A stretch of DNA of 64,000 nt from Novosphingobium sp. AAP83 (GCF_001295795.1 NZ_LJHY01000001.1:124001-188000), one strand, 5' to 3'. Counted from the stretch's first letter, positions 14,968 to 24,900 are shown. Translations and numbers: made by a program. The notes: a model not told the origin generated them from the letters alone.

Positions 14968-16025
14968 CCCTCGCTCCTTCCACGGCGCGCGCCGCCTTGC
15001 TCGAACAGGCCAGCCAGCGCATCCTCATCACCGATGGCGCGTTCGGCACCGAGATCCAGAACTTCAAGCTGTCCGAAGCCGATTATGCGGGAGCGCTCGG
15101 CCTTGCCAAGGACCAGAAGGGCAACAACGATATCCTCGCGCTGACCAAGCCCGAAGTGCCCGAATCGATCCACCGCGCTTATTTTGCGGCAGGCGCAGAC
15201 ATCGCCGAAACCAACACCTTCAGCGCCAATCGCATCAGCCAGGCCGATTACGCGGCCGAACATCTCGTCCGCGAAATCAATGTCGAATCGGCGCAACTCG
15301 CCCGCCGCGTTGCGGATGAATTCACTGCCAAGGATGGCTGCCCGCGCTTTGTGGCAGGGGCTATCGGTCCTACGAACAAGACGCTTTCGCTAAGCCCCGA
15401 TGTGAACGACCCGGGTTTTCGCGAGGTTGATTGGGACGGCATGGTCGATGTCTATGCCGAGCAAGTACATGCGCTGGTTGAAGGCGGGGCGGACTTCATT
15501 CTGATCGAAACGGTGTTCGATACGCTGAACGCCAAGGCTGGGATCATGGCAGTTCGCCATGTTGAACAGGCATTGTCGCGCGAAATTCCGATCATGCTGT
15601 CGATGACGCTGACCGACCTTTCGGGCCGCAACCTTTCGGGCCATACGGTCGAGGCTTTCTGGTATGCCGTGCGCCACGCCAAGCCGGTTACGATCGGCCT
15701 CAACTGCTCGTTCGGGGCCACCCAGTTGCGCCCGCATGTTAAGTCATTGTCGGAAATCGCCGACACCTTGATCATGGTCTATCCCAACGCCGGTTTGCCC
15801 AACGAACTGGGCGAATATGACGAGATGCCCGCCACCACGGCGGGCCTTGTCAAGGAATGGGCCGACCACGGGCAGGTGAATATTCTGGGCGGTTGCTGCG
15901 GCTCCACCCCTGCGCATATCGCGGCGATGGCCAAGGCGGTTGAAGGCCTTAGCCCGCGCAAGTTGCCGACACCCGAAACGGCGACGCGGCTGGCAGGCCT
16001 CGAGCCATTCATCATGGCGGCCTGA
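14964..16025 (+). CDS. metH: Methionine synthase, homocysteine-binding subunit (split MetH, N-terminal part)
   Basis: A 353-residue protein equal to the first domain of B12-dependent methionine synthase. It has ITDGAFGTEIQ at the N-terminus, ETNTFSANRI, IGLNCSFGA and the zinc-thiolate GGCCGSTPAH, which bind and activate homocysteine. GGAGAAAG precedes the ATG, which overlaps the metF stop. The remaining MetH domains are encoded by the next gene, a split arrangement known from other alphaproteobacteria. The two products should act as one complex. Confidence 0.93.
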   Translation: MTLAPSTARAALLEQASQRILITDGAFGTEIQNFKLSEADYAGALGLAKDQKGNNDILALTKPEVPESIHRAYFAAGADIAETNTFSANRISQADYAAEHLVREINVESAQLARRVADEFTAKDGCPRFVAGAIGPTNKTLSLSPDVNDPGFREVDWDGMVDVYAEQVHALVEGGADFILIETVFDTLNAKAGIMAVRHVEQALSREIPIMLSMTLTDLSGRNLSGHTVEAFWYAVRHAKPVTIGLNCSFGATQLRPHVKSLSEIADTLIMVYPNAGLPNELGEYDEMPATTAGLVKEWADHGQVNILGGCCGSTPAHIAAMAKAVEGLSPRKLPTPETATRLAGLEPFIMAA

Positions 16026-16044
16026 TCCTATAACCCCTGCCCGT

Positions 16045-16104
16045 CCGTGTCGAGCGTAGTCGAGACACAATACGCGGCATCTCGACTTCGCTCGATGCGA
16101 ACGG
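16045..16104. repeat. Palindromic intergenic repeat between the metH halves
   Basis: Two arms, GTGTCGAGCGTAGTCGAGAC on the left and CTCGACTTCGCTCGATGCGA on the right, are imperfect reverse complements and could form a long hairpin. Sequences of the type TCGAGCGNAGTCGA are a common dispersed repeat in sphingomonad genomes (from memory). Here it lies inside an operon, in the 90-base gap between the two metH genes. Confidence 0.7.
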
Positions 16105-16115
16105 ATATTTTGAAG

Positions 16116-18752
16116 ATGACCAACACACCATCCGGCTCGCGCTTCGTCAACGTCGGCGAACGCACCAACGTCACCGGCTCTGCCGCGTTCAAGAAGCTCA
16201 TCCTTGCAGGTGATTATACCAAGGCGGTCGAAGTCGCGCGCCAGCAGGTTGAGAACGGCGCGCAAGTGATCGACGTCAACATGGACGAGGGCTTGCTCGA
16301 CGCGGTCGAGGCGATGACCACGTACCTCAAACTGATCGCTGCCGAGCCTGACATCGCGCGCGTGCCGATCATGATCGACAGTTCGAAGTGGGACGTGATC
16401 GAGGCGGGCCTTAAATGCGTTTCGGGCAAGCCCATCGTCAATTCGATCAGTATGAAGGAAGGCGAGGAAGCGTTTCTTTCCCAAGCACGCAAGTGCATGG
16501 ATTATGGCGCTGCCGTGGTCGTCATGGCCTTTGACGAAAAGGGCCAGGCCGATACCAAGGAGCGCAAGGTCGAAATCTGCGCGCGCGCCTACAAGCTGCT
16601 GACGGACATCGGTTTTCCGCCCGAAGACATCATTTTTGACCCCAACGTCTTTGCGGTTGCCACCGGCATCGAAGAGCATGACCGCTATGGTCTGGACTTC
16701 ATCGAAGCCACTGCCGAGATCAAGGCGCGCTGCCCGCACGTCCATATCTCGGGCGGGCTTTCCAACCTTTCATTCTCGTTCCGTGGCAACGAAATCGTGC
16801 GCCGGGCGATGCATTCGGTGTTCCTCTATCACGCGATCCCGGCGGGCATGGACATGGCCATCGTCAACGCTGGCCAGCTTGATATCTATGACCAGATCGA
16901 CCCCGTTTTACGCGAAGCCTGCGAAGACGTGGTGCTTAACCGCAAGCCCACAGCGGGCGGCGATCTGACTGCGACCGAGCGGCTGATCGACCTTGCCGAA
17001 AGCTACAAGGGCAAGGATGTGATCGCCGAAAAGGCCGCAGAGGAATGGCGCGGCTGGGACGTGGTGCGCCGCCTTGAACACGCGCTGGTCAAGGGCATCG
17101 ACGCCTATATCGTTGAAGACACCGAAGAGGCGCGCGCGGCGATTGATGCGCGCGGCGGCAGGCCCATCGAAGTGATCGAAGGCCCGCTGATGGAAGGTAT
17201 GAACACGGTTGGCGATCTGTTCGGATCGGGCAAGATGTTCCTGCCGCAAGTCGTCAAATCCGCGCGCGTGATGAAAAAGGCGGTCGCCCACCTCATCCCC
17301 TATATCGAAGCGGCCAAGCAGCCCGGCGCGAAAGCCAAGGGCAAGATCATCATGGCCACGGTCAAGGGTGATGTGCACGATATCGGCAAGAACATCGTCG
17401 GCGTGGTGCTCCAGTGCAACGGCTATGAAGTGATCGATCTGGGCGTGATGGTGCCGTGGTCAACGATCCTCGATACCGCGCAGAAGGAAGGCGTCGATAT
17501 CATCGGTCTTTCCGGCCTGATCACGCCGTCATTGGACGAAATGGTCACCGTTGCCGAAGAAATGCAGCGCGCGGGCATGACGATCCCGTTGCTGATCGGC
17601 GGGGCCACGACCAGCAAGGTGCACACTGCGCTGCGCATCGATCAGGCCTATGAAGGCGCGGTCGTCCACGTGCTGGATGCCAGCCGCGCGGTGGGCGTCG
17701 CCTCGCAACTGCTGTCCGATACGCAAGCCGAGCCGTTTATCAAGGCGACTGCTGCCGAATATCAGCACGTGCGCGATGCGCGTGCGGGCAAGGGCGCGAG
17801 CAAGCTGCTCAGCCTCGAAGATGCGCGGCTCAATTCTTATGCGCCGGACTTTTCCGAAAAGGCTCCGCCGCCCGAACAGCCGGGGCGCCATGTTTTCGAA
17901 GATTGGGACCTTAACGATCTGGTCGATTGCTTTGACTGGACCCCGTTCTTCCGCGCTTGGGAACTGGCCGGAAACTGGCCGCAGATCCTTGATGACGAGA
18001 TCATCGGCGAATCCGCGCGCAGCCTCTATGCCGATGCGCGCGCGATGCTGGATAAAATCATCAGCGAGAAGTGGCTGACCGCCAAGGGTGTCGCCCAGTT
18101 CTGGCCTTGCGCAAGGCACGGCGATGACGTGGTGCTGCACCCGAACGACGATGAAATCTCGGTCCGTTTGCCGTTCCTGCGCCAGCAAGTGATAAAGAGC
18201 CGTGATCGCGCGAACTTCTGCCTTGCCGATTTCATCGATCCGGCGGGCGATTGGCTTGGTGGTTTTGCCGTGGGCATTCACGGCATTGATGAGCACCTTG
18301 CGCGCTTCAAGGCGGACAATGATGATTATTCGGATATTCTGCTCAAAGCCTTGGCGGATCGCTTTGCCGAAGCTTTTGCCGAACGCCTGCACCAATATGT
18401 CCGCACCACGCTATGGGCCTATGCGCCGGGCGAGCAATTGACCAACGAAGCGCTGATCCGCGAACAGTATCGCGGCATCCGCCCGGCGCCGGGTTACCCT
18501 GCATGCCCCGATCACACATTGAAGCCGATTCTGTTCGATCTGCTCGATGCCACGAACACGGCGGGCATTACGCTGACCGAATCACAAGCCATGCTGCCCA
18601 CCTCGGCGGTATCGGGCTTCTACTTCGCGCATCCCGAAAGCCAGTACTTCGGCGTGGCCACTATCGGTCGTGACCAGTTGGAAGACTATGCAGGCCGTCG
18701 CGGGATGGACTTGCCGGTGATGGAACGCTGGCTGCGTCCGAATCTCGACTAA
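16116..18752 (+). CDS. metH: Methionine synthase, folate/cobalamin/activation subunit (split MetH, C-terminal part)
   Basis: The 878-residue protein carries the methyltetrahydrofolate-binding (pterin) domain ([36 protein letters not shown]), the cobalamin cap helices, the B12 domain with DVHDIG and axial His421, and the C-terminal SAM-dependent reactivation domain ([15 protein letters not shown]). Together with the preceding gene it makes a full MetH. ATG 16116 agrees with the start of the folate domain; upstream in-frame starts (16047, 16095) fall in the palindromic repeat. The ribosome site is weak, so re-initiation may matter. Confidence 0.95.
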   Translation: MTNTPSGSRFVNVGERTNVTGSAAFKKLILAGDYTKAVEVARQQVENGAQVIDVNMDEGLLDAVEAMTTYLKLIAAEPDIARVPIMIDSSKWDVIEAGLKCVSGKPIVNSISMKEGEEAFLSQARKCMDYGAAVVVMAFDEKGQADTKERKVEICARAYKLLTDIGFPPEDIIFDPNVFAVATGIEEHDRYGLDFIEATAEIKARCPHVHISGGLSNLSFSFRGNEIVRRAMHSVFLYHAIPAGMDMAIVNAGQLDIYDQIDPVLREACEDVVLNRKPTAGGDLTATERLIDLAESYKGKDVIAEKAAEEWRGWDVVRRLEHALVKGIDAYIVEDTEEARAAIDARGGRPIEVIEGPLMEGMNTVGDLFGSGKMFLPQVVKSARVMKKAVAHLIPYIEAAKQPGAKAKGKIIMATVKGDVHDIGKNIVGVVLQCNGYEVIDLGVMVPWSTILDTAQKEGVDIIGLSGLITPSLDEMVTVAEEMQRAGMTIPLLIGGATTSKVHTALRIDQAYEGAVVHVLDASRAVGVASQLLSDTQAEPFIKATAAEYQHVRDARAGKGASKLLSLEDARLNSYAPDFSEKAPPPEQPGRHVFEDWDLNDLVDCFDWTPFFRAWELAGNWPQILDDEIIGESARSLYADARAMLDKIISEKWLTAKGVAQFWPCARHGDDVVLHPNDDEISVRLPFLRQQVIKSRDRANFCLADFIDPAGDWLGGFAVGIHGIDEHLARFKADNDDYSDILLKALADRFAEAFAERLHQYVRTTLWAYAPGEQLTNEALIREQYRGIRPAPGYPACPDHTLKPILFDLLDATNTAGITLTESQAMLPTSAVSGFYFAHPESQYFGVATIGRDQLEDYAGRRGMDLPVMERWLRPNLD

Positions 18753-18758
18753 GAAGGC

Positions 18759-18783
18759 GTGGTGGCCCTCCACAAGCCACCAC
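18759..18783 (+). terminator. Hairpin closing the met operon
   Basis: GTGGTGGC (18759-18766) and GCCACCAC (18776-18783) pair perfectly across nine bases, six bases after the metH stop. No T-run follows, so this is a stem without a classic intrinsic tail. Confidence 0.5.
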
Positions 18784-18818
18784 ACCGGACGTCGCAGGCC
18801 TACCACCCCAGCGTCGCC

Positions 18819-18838
18819 ATTCCCCCGTGGGCGGGAAT
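18819..18838. repeat. Short palindromic intergenic repeat
   Basis: ATTCCC-ccgtgggc-GGGAAT resembles the dispersed repeat seen in many proteobacteria in which ATTCCCGC and GCGGGAAT flank a short loop. It sits between the met operon and the convergent small gene. Confidence 0.5.
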
Positions 18839-18846
18839 CCGGTTGG

Positions 18847-19116
18847 TTATTGCAGTCCGCTGGCTGCAATCCGCGATTGCGCACGCTGCCGCAGATAATC
18901 CGCTTCTACATCGCAGCCCGCTTGCCCTGCCAATACGCCCAGCGCTGCGCCAAGGCCGTGGTGTGCCAGTTCATCAATCGCGGCGTCGGTATCTTGCCCG
19001 AGTTCGGCGGCGAGCGATTTCAGCACGCGCGCCATTTCGGCAAATTCCACTTCGCTTTCCCAAGCCGCTTTGCATTCTTCCCGTTTTACAAACGCGGACC
19101 GCATTTCAAAGCCCAT
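18847..19116 (-). CDS. Small conserved-looking protein, function unknown
   Basis: An 89-residue soluble protein starting MGFEMRSAFVKREECKAAWE with GGGAG nine bases before the ATG. It is predicted to be mostly helical and acidic in its first half, with ELGQDTDAAIDELAHHGLG in the middle. No domain recognised. It stands between the met operon (convergent) and a SnoaL-like gene (divergent). The good ribosome site and balanced composition favour a real gene. Confidence 0.6.
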   Translation of the reverse strand: MGFEMRSAFVKREECKAAWESEVEFAEMARVLKSLAAELGQDTDAAIDELAHHGLGAALGVLAGQAGCDVEADYLRQRAQSRIAASGLQ

Positions 19117-19137
19117 AGAATTGTCTCCCAGTCGCCG

Positions 19138-19154
19138 GCGGGAAGAGTTCCCGC
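19138..19154. repeat. GC-rich hairpin in the 19117-19334 intergenic gap
   Basis: GCGGGAA-gag-TTCCCGC forms a perfect seven-base stem just upstream of the small gene at 18847-19116. It may be part of a leader transcript or a repeat relic; nothing else stands out in this gap. Confidence 0.35.
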
Positions 19155-19334
19155 AATGTCAGCAATGGTGCGGCAATGTGCCCAATGGGCGATTAATCTT
19201 AACCCGCGCGCGATGCCGGAGCGCCATTATGGTTAAGCGGTAACTCACATTCGCGCGCGTCTCGCACAATTGTCAGGCGGCTGCGGACCGGAGGTCGTTT
19301 AGGGTGCGGCAAACCATAACATGAGGATGCCGAC

Positions 19335-19793
19335 ATGGCCCACATCGATCCCGTCGCCCGCCTGATCGCGATTGAAGAGATCAAGCAGCTCAAAGCGCGC
19401 TATTTCCGCTGTATGGATACCAAAGACTTCATTGGTCTGCGCGCCGTGTTCGCCGATGATGCCACGTTCGATGCAAGCTGTTCGCTCAGCATGGAACCGG
19501 CCGAGGATGCTGCGGCGTGGATTCATTCCGGCGGGGATGTCATCGCGGCCTTTGTCGAGGCTGCTGTCGCGCCGTTGCGCACGGTCCATCACGGCCATTG
19601 CCATGAGATCGAACTGGTTTCGGAAACCGAGGCATGTGGCGTGATTGCGATGGAAGACCAGATCTGGGACGCGACCGGCACGGATGTGGTGCTGCACGGC
19701 ATGGGCCATTATCACGAGACGTACCGCAAGGATGCCGGACAATGGCGCATCCTGACTTCACGAATCAGCCGTCTTCACATTATTTTGGGGTGA
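19335..19793 (+). CDS. SnoaL-like / NTF2-fold protein
   Basis: The 152-residue protein has the cone-shaped NTF2-like pattern: an N-terminal helix (IAIEEIKQLKARYFRCMDTK) followed by VFADDATFDAS and a sheet ending GQWRILTSRISRLHI. Members of this superfamily serve as small hydrolases, isomerases or ligand-binding proteins, often in polyketide, steroid or aromatic metabolism. GAGGATG precedes the ATG. The specific substrate cannot be read from the sequence. It is not in an obvious operon; recQ starts 43 bases downstream on the same strand. Confidence 0.8.
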   Translation: MAHIDPVARLIAIEEIKQLKARYFRCMDTKDFIGLRAVFADDATFDASCSLSMEPAEDAAAWIHSGGDVIAAFVEAAVAPLRTVHHGHCHEIELVSETEACGVIAMEDQIWDATGTDVVLHGMGHYHETYRKDAGQWRILTSRISRLHIILG

Positions 19794-19836
19794 TCCGGGT
19801 TTTGCTTGGAGCCTGTGATCTGGCATAGAGCCAGAC

Positions 19837-21741
19837 GTGACTTCTGGCGACGACCCCTACGACCTCGATTTTCCACCCGACGATGCCTTTGCCGAAGGTA
19901 TCTATTCGGGCTTTCCTGATGACGACGAGGTTGCGCCACCCCGGCCAGTTGCACCGCCGCCACCGGTTTACGCCGATGCCCATGAGGCGCTCCATGCGGT
20001 GTTCGGCTTTCCGGCGTTTCGCGGGGTGCAGAACCTTGTCGTGGATCGCGTGTTGGCGGGGCAATCGACGCTGGCGGTGATGCCCACCGGCGCGGGCAAA
20101 TCGCTGACCTATCAATTGCCTGCGGTGATGATGGAGGGCACCTGCATTGTCGTCTCGCCGCTGATCGCGCTGATGCATGATCAATTGCGCGCCGCCACCG
20201 CCAACGGCATCCGCGCCGCCACGCTCACCAGCGTTGATACCAACCGCGAAGAGACAATCGCGCGCTTTGCCAACGGCGAGCTTGATCTGCTCTATGTTGC
20301 GCCGGAACGCGCCAGCCAGCAGCATTTCCGCGATCTTCTGACGCGCGGGCGTATCTCTCTGTTCGCGATTGACGAGGCGCATTGCGTTTCCGAATGGGGC
20401 CACGATTTCCGCCCCGATTACCGCTTGTTGCGTCCGATGATGGACGCGTTCCCCGATGTCGCGCGACTGGCGCTGACCGCTACGGCAGACCGCCACACCC
20501 GCGCTGATATCCTTGAGCAACTGGGTATTCCCGCCGAAGGCCTGATCGTTTCAGGGTTTGACCGGCCCAATATCCGCTATGCCATGCGCCCTCGTGACAA
20601 CCCCTTGCGCCAGATCAAGCAATTGATGGAAGAGCATCCCGGCCCCGGCATCGTCTATGCCCCCACCCGCGCGCAAGTGGAGAAACTGGCCGGGCAATTG
20701 AGCACCGTAAGCCGCCGGGTTCTGCCCTATCATGCCGGGCTTGATCCGCAGGTGCGCGCGGGCAATCAGGCCGCGTTTGTGGCGTCCGAAGATATGGTGA
20801 TGGTTGCCACGGTGGCGTTCGGCATGGGCATCGATAAGCCCGACGTGCGCTTTGTGGCGCATGCGGCCTGCCCCAAATCGATTGAGGCCTATTATCAGGA
20901 AACCGGCCGTGCGGGGCGGGATGGCGATCCGGCAGTGGCCGTGATGCTGTGGGGCTCTGAAGACTTTGTGCGCGCCCGCCAGCGTGTTTCCGAGGTAGAG
21001 GAACACCGCCGTGCGGGCGAGCGCGTCAGGATTGATGCGCTGGTAAATCTGGTGGAAACGCCGCATTGCCGCCGCGCCATATTGTTGCGCCACTTTGGCG
21101 AAGACCCGCCCGAAAAGTGCGGCAATTGCGACAATTGCCTGGAAGCGCCGGGCATCACCGATGGTACGCACGTGGCGCGCAAGTTGCTTTCGGCGGTCTA
21201 TCGCACGGGGCAGTTGTTCGGCTTTGGCTATGTTGAAAAAGTGCTGACCGGCGTGGCGGATGAACGCATCACGCAGCGCGGCCATGATCAGCTTTCGGTG
21301 TTTGGCATCGTGACCGCTGATGAAGCACCTCTGCTGCGCCCGTTGGCGCGTGCCTTGCAGGCGCGGGGCGCGCTGGTGGCGACCGAACATGGCGGGCTGG
21401 CGCTTGGCGGTGATGCGCGGGCGATCCTGAAGGGTGAGGCAGAGGTGCCACTGGTGGTCGTGCCCAAGAAGGAGCGCACCAGCCGCCGCCGCGCTGCCTC
21501 TCCGGGCGCTGCGTTCAATCCGGTGGGCGATCCGCTGTTTGATGCGCTAAGGTCTTTGCGCCGCGATATGGCGCGCGAGGCGGGCTTGCCGCCCTATGTC
21601 ATCTTCCACGATTCGGTCTTGCGCGAAATGGCGGGAACGCGGCCCGCCAGCCTTGCCGAACTCGGCCAGATCGGGGGCGTGGGCGGTCGCAAGCTTGAGG
21701 CCTATGGCGACCGGTTTCTTGAGGTGATCCGGCAGTTTTGA
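19837..21741 (+). CDS. recQ: ATP-dependent DNA helicase RecQ
   Basis: A 3'-5' helicase of 634 residues acting in recombinational repair. The Walker A MPTGAGKS at 82-89, DEAHCVSEWGHDFRPDYR (motif II), LTATA, GIVYAPTR, and VAFGMGIDKPDVRFV / QETGRAGRDG (motifs V, VI) are all present. The RecQ zinc site follows (CRRAILLRHFGE with CGNCDNC), then a winged helix, and a C-terminal HRDC domain (PPYVIFHDSVLREMA). The start is a GTG at 19837 with a weak ribosome site; the first 45 residues are acidic and Pro-rich and precede the helicase core. Confidence 0.95.
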   Translation: MTSGDDPYDLDFPPDDAFAEGIYSGFPDDDEVAPPRPVAPPPPVYADAHEALHAVFGFPAFRGVQNLVVDRVLAGQSTLAVMPTGAGKSLTYQLPAVMMEGTCIVVSPLIALMHDQLRAATANGIRAATLTSVDTNREETIARFANGELDLLYVAPERASQQHFRDLLTRGRISLFAIDEAHCVSEWGHDFRPDYRLLRPMMDAFPDVARLALTATADRHTRADILEQLGIPAEGLIVSGFDRPNIRYAMRPRDNPLRQIKQLMEEHPGPGIVYAPTRAQVEKLAGQLSTVSRRVLPYHAGLDPQVRAGNQAAFVASEDMVMVATVAFGMGIDKPDVRFVAHAACPKSIEAYYQETGRAGRDGDPAVAVMLWGSEDFVRARQRVSEVEEHRRAGERVRIDALVNLVETPHCRRAILLRHFGEDPPEKCGNCDNCLEAPGITDGTHVARKLLSAVYRTGQLFGFGYVEKVLTGVADERITQRGHDQLSVFGIVTADEAPLLRPLARALQARGALVATEHGGLALGGDARAILKGEAEVPLVVVPKKERTSRRRAASPGAAFNPVGDPLFDALRSLRRDMAREAGLPPYVIFHDSVLREMAGTRPASLAELGQIGGVGGRKLEAYGDRFLEVIRQF

Positions 21742-21746
21742 GGGAG

Positions 21747-21775
21747 AAGCCGCTCCTTCGGGAAAGGAGCGGCTT
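21747..21775. terminator. Hairpin between convergent recQ and TerC-family gene
   Basis: AAGCCGCTCC and GGAGCGGCTT form a perfect ten-base stem with a nine-base loop, placed six bases after recQ and four bases before the stop of the convergent gene. It can serve both strands. Confidence 0.75.
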
Positions 21776-21778
21776 AAC

Positions 21779-22771
21779 TCACGCCTCGGTCATATCCCTT
21801 GGAGCTTCCCCCCGCGTTTTCCACAGCGAGAACACCACCCCGCCTGCAATCAGGCCGAGGGTAACCCCGAGGCTCAGCCCCGGCGGGAATTTGTCACCGC
21901 CCAACAGGAAGTCTGAAACAAAGATCTTCGAGCCGATGAAAACCAGCACCGCTGCCAGCGCATATTTGAGGTAAACGAAGCGGTCGATCATCGCGGCCAA
22001 TGCAAAGTACAGCGCGCGCAGGCCAAGGATCGCCATGATGTTTGAGGTGTAGACAACAAAGGTATCGGTGGTGATCGCGAAAATCGCAGGCACCGAATCC
22101 ACCGCAAAGACAAGGTCGGCCAGATTGATCACCACCAGCGCCAGAAACAGCGGCGTGGCAGCGTTCACCAGCTTGCCGGTCTTGGGATCGGTCACTTTCA
22201 CGAAGAACCGCTGGGCGTGCAGTTCCTTGGTCACGCGCATGTGGCGGCTGATCCAGCGGACGGCCACGTTGTTGCCGATGTCAGGATCGTGGTCGGATGC
22301 GAAGAACATCTTGATGCCGGTGAACACCAGAAACGCCGCGAAGATATAGAGCACCCAATAGGCTTGCTCCACCAGTGCTGCACCGCCGGCAATCATCAAA
22401 CCGCGCAAGACGATCACCGCCACAATGCCCCACAGCAAGGCTCGGTACTGGTATTTGGCTGGGATGGCGAAGAAGGTGAAAATCATGCTGATGACAAAGA
22501 CATTGTCGATCGACAGCGCCTTTTCGATGGCGAAGCCGGTGAAATACTGCATCCCCAGTTCAGGGCCTTTTTGCACCCAGACCCAAGCACCAAACGCCAA
22601 TGCAATCGTGATGTAGAAAACGGTCAATTTCACCGATTCTGCAATGCCCATCGCCTTGTCCTCCTTGTGGAGGATGCCAAGATCGAACGCGGTGAGCACG
22701 ATGACGATGCTCAGGAACGCCAGCCAGAACCAGGCGGGGGTACCGAGCCAATCGGCAAAGAGAAAATCCAT
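21779..22771 (-). CDS. TerC/Alx-family integral membrane protein
   Basis: The 330-residue protein has about nine hydrophobic segments and the TerC motifs FAIEKALSIDNVFVISMIF and NLADLVFAVDSVPAIFAIT, whose acidic residues are thought to bind metal ions. Family members (TerC, Alx, MeeF/MeeY) export or handle manganese or co-fold with metal-dependent secreted proteins. ATG 22771 follows GGAG; an extension to 22837 would add a charged non-hydrophobic leader. I looked for a yybP-ykoY manganese riboswitch upstream and could not identify one. Confidence 0.9.
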   Translation of the reverse strand: MDFLFADWLGTPAWFWLAFLSIVIVLTAFDLGILHKEDKAMGIAESVKLTVFYITIALAFGAWVWVQKGPELGMQYFTGFAIEKALSIDNVFVISMIFTFFAIPAKYQYRALLWGIVAVIVLRGLMIAGGAALVEQAYWVLYIFAAFLVFTGIKMFFASDHDPDIGNNVAVRWISRHMRVTKELHAQRFFVKVTDPKTGKLVNAATPLFLALVVINLADLVFAVDSVPAIFAITTDTFVVYTSNIMAILGLRALYFALAAMIDRFVYLKYALAAVLVFIGSKIFVSDFLLGGDKFPPGLSLGVTLGLIAGGVVFSLWKTRGEAPRDMTEA

Positions 22772-22968
22772 CAGTCTGCTCCGCTCATCGTTTCGCCGAT
22801 GCAAGGCCCGGCGGCTATACATCACCCTGACGTGCATTTCTCAGTGTCAAATCGTTTCCAATTGACATTAAATCGTGCGCAAGAAGTGTTACGTACAAAC
22901 AGAATCGCAATGCATTGCTGTTATTCGTGGTATGATTACAAACCCGATATCGGATTTTGAGGTGCCTC

Positions 22969-23865
22969 ATGACGGACATGCATACCGCCAGCAAGGAAAC
23001 GCCTGCTTGGACGACTAGCGGCTACTTTATGCTGATTATCCTCATCGCGCTGTTCGTGATGACAGCGGCGCGTTTCATGGGTGTGGCCGCCGGCAATGTC
23101 AGCGAGAACGATATTCTTGGATTTCTGCTCGGCATGATCTTGGGGCCGATTGGCTTCGTACTGATCGCCAAGGGTTTTTACATCATTCAGCCCAATCAGG
23201 CCGCGGCGATTACTTTGTTCGGTTCCTATCGCGGTACCGATCGCAGCCATGGTTTGCGCTGGGTGTGGCCGTGGATGAGCAAGACCCGCGTATCGGTGCG
23301 CGCCAACAACGTCGTGTCGGAAAAGCTTAAGGTCAACGATCTGCGCGGCAACCCGATTGAAATTGCGTGCAACGTGGTGTGGCGTGTGTCCGATACGGCG
23401 CAAGCGCTGTTCGATGTGGATGATTACAAAGCGTTCGTGATCGTCCAGATCGAAAGTGCGGTGCGCTCCATCGGCTCGCGCTACCCCTATGACGATATCG
23501 AACACATGGAAGTGACGCTGCGCGGCAATCATGACCAGATCAATGATGAGTTGCGCACCGAACTGAACGCGCGGCTGGTGCTGGCGGGCATCACCGTGGA
23601 CGAATGCGGGCTGACGCATCTTGCCTATGCCCCTGAAATTGCAGGAGCGATGCTCCGCCGCCAGCAGGCCGAAGCGGTGATTTCGGCACGGCGCAAACTG
23701 GTTGAGGGTGCGGTTTCGATGGTCGAACTGGCGCTGAACCAGCTTTCCGAAAAAGGCGTGGTGGAATTGGACGCGACACAGCGCGCGGTGCTGGTTTCGA
23801 ACCTGATGGTCGTGCTGTGCGGTGAACGCGATGCGCAGCCCACACTGAACGCCGGATCGATTTGA
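22969..23865 (+). CDS. SPFH/Band-7 domain membrane protein
   Basis: A 298-residue protein with two N-terminal membrane segments (about 21-40 and 55-72) followed by the SPFH domain: FYIIQPNQAAAITLFGSYRG, LRWVWPW, VKVNDLRGNPIEIACNVVW and a coiled-coil tail containing IAGAMLRRQQAEAVISARR. SPFH proteins oligomerise on membranes and are linked to protease regulation and lipid microdomains (HflKC, QmcA, flotillin). ATG 22969 has GAGG seven bases upstream. It reads divergently from the TerC-family gene. Confidence 0.9.
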   Translation: MTDMHTASKETPAWTTSGYFMLIILIALFVMTAARFMGVAAGNVSENDILGFLLGMILGPIGFVLIAKGFYIIQPNQAAAITLFGSYRGTDRSHGLRWVWPWMSKTRVSVRANNVVSEKLKVNDLRGNPIEIACNVVWRVSDTAQALFDVDDYKAFVIVQIESAVRSIGSRYPYDDIEHMEVTLRGNHDQINDELRTELNARLVLAGITVDECGLTHLAYAPEIAGAMLRRQQAEAVISARRKLVEGAVSMVELALNQLSEKGVVELDATQRAVLVSNLMVVLCGERDAQPTLNAGSI

Positions 23866-23935
23866 CAAGCTGAGGCAACGGCCTGTCAATCATTGCGCGC
23901 TATTCCTGCCGCCAGAGAAGCGAAGCGGATAGCGC

Positions 23936-24898
23936 ATGATGAACACCCCGAAGGCCTTCAAACCTGCGCTCGCCATCATCGGCCTGATCGCCGCCATTCC
24001 GGCCACGGCGCTATGGGCACAAGGTGCGCGTACGCCCTATACCGTGGCTGAAACGGGGCGAAGCTTTGCCGCGCTGCAAGAGGCGGTGAACGCGATTGGC
24101 GAGGGCACCGGCACGATACGCATTGAATCCGGCACTTATCGCGATTGCGCGGTGCAGGCGGCGGGGGATATCGGTTTTGTGGCGCAAGTGCCAGGGCAAG
24201 TGGTGTTTGATGGCGGGGCCTGCGAAGGCAAGGCGACCATCGTGGCGCGCGGTCGCTCCACGCGGGTTGAAGGGCTGATCTTCCAGAACATTACCGTTCC
24301 CGATGCCAACGGTTCGGGCATCAGGTTGGAGCGCGGCAACCTGATCGTGCGCCAATCGTGGTTCCGCGATAGCGAACAGGGCATCCTTTCCGCCGATGAT
24401 CCGACGGGCGCGGTGCTGATTGAAAAGTCCACATTCTCGCGGTTGGGCCGGTGCGATCGCGGGCTGTCTTGCGCGCATTCGGTTTACTTCGGCGATTATG
24501 GCAGTGTCACGATCCGCCGCAGCCGGTTTGAGGCAGGGCGCGGCGGGCATTATGTGAAAAGCCGTGCGGGCCGCATTGAAGTGAGCGAATCGAGCTTTGA
24601 CGATACCGCCGGCTCCACCACCAATTACATGATCGATGCGCCAGCAGGAGCAACCGGGCGGATCAATGACAACATTTTCGTGCAAGGGCGCGACAAGGAA
24701 AACCACAGCGCGTTCATCGCCGTGGCCGCCGAGGGCAAGCTGCACAGCTCGTCGGGCCTTGCCATTTCCGGCAACGACGCGCGCTTTGCCCCCGGCGTCA
24801 GCCGTTGGTCGGCATTCGTGGCCGATTGGTCGGGCGATCCGCTGACCATCGGGGAAAACACGCTGGGCACAGGGCTGACCCGCTTCGACAAGCGCTAA
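23936..24898 (+). CDS. Secreted right-handed beta-helix protein
   Basis: The 320-residue protein has a signal peptide (FKPALAIIGLIAAIPATALWA) and repeats of short beta-strands typical of parallel beta-helix (pectate-lyase-like) proteins: GTIRIESGTYRDC, EGLIFQNITVP, IRRSRFEAGRGGHY, ISGNDARF. Such proteins often bind or cleave polysaccharides, but no catalytic set can be assigned. Two adjacent ATGs (23936, 23939) are possible starts. It ends two bases before ribA, which is convergent. Confidence 0.75.
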   Translation: MMNTPKAFKPALAIIGLIAAIPATALWAQGARTPYTVAETGRSFAALQEAVNAIGEGTGTIRIESGTYRDCAVQAAGDIGFVAQVPGQVVFDGGACEGKATIVARGRSTRVEGLIFQNITVPDANGSGIRLERGNLIVRQSWFRDSEQGILSADDPTGAVLIEKSTFSRLGRCDRGLSCAHSVYFGDYGSVTIRRSRFEAGRGGHYVKSRAGRIEVSESSFDDTAGSTTNYMIDAPAGATGRINDNIFVQGRDKENHSAFIAVAAEGKLHSSSGLAISGNDARFAPGVSRWSAFVADWSGDPLTIGENTLGTGLTRFDKR

Positions 24899-24900
24899 GC

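Noticed and set aside
22772..22968. Possible yybP-ykoY manganese riboswitch before the TerC-family gene
   Set aside because: Such riboswitches often precede terC/alx genes, but I could not find the conserved paired internal loops in the minus-strand leader.
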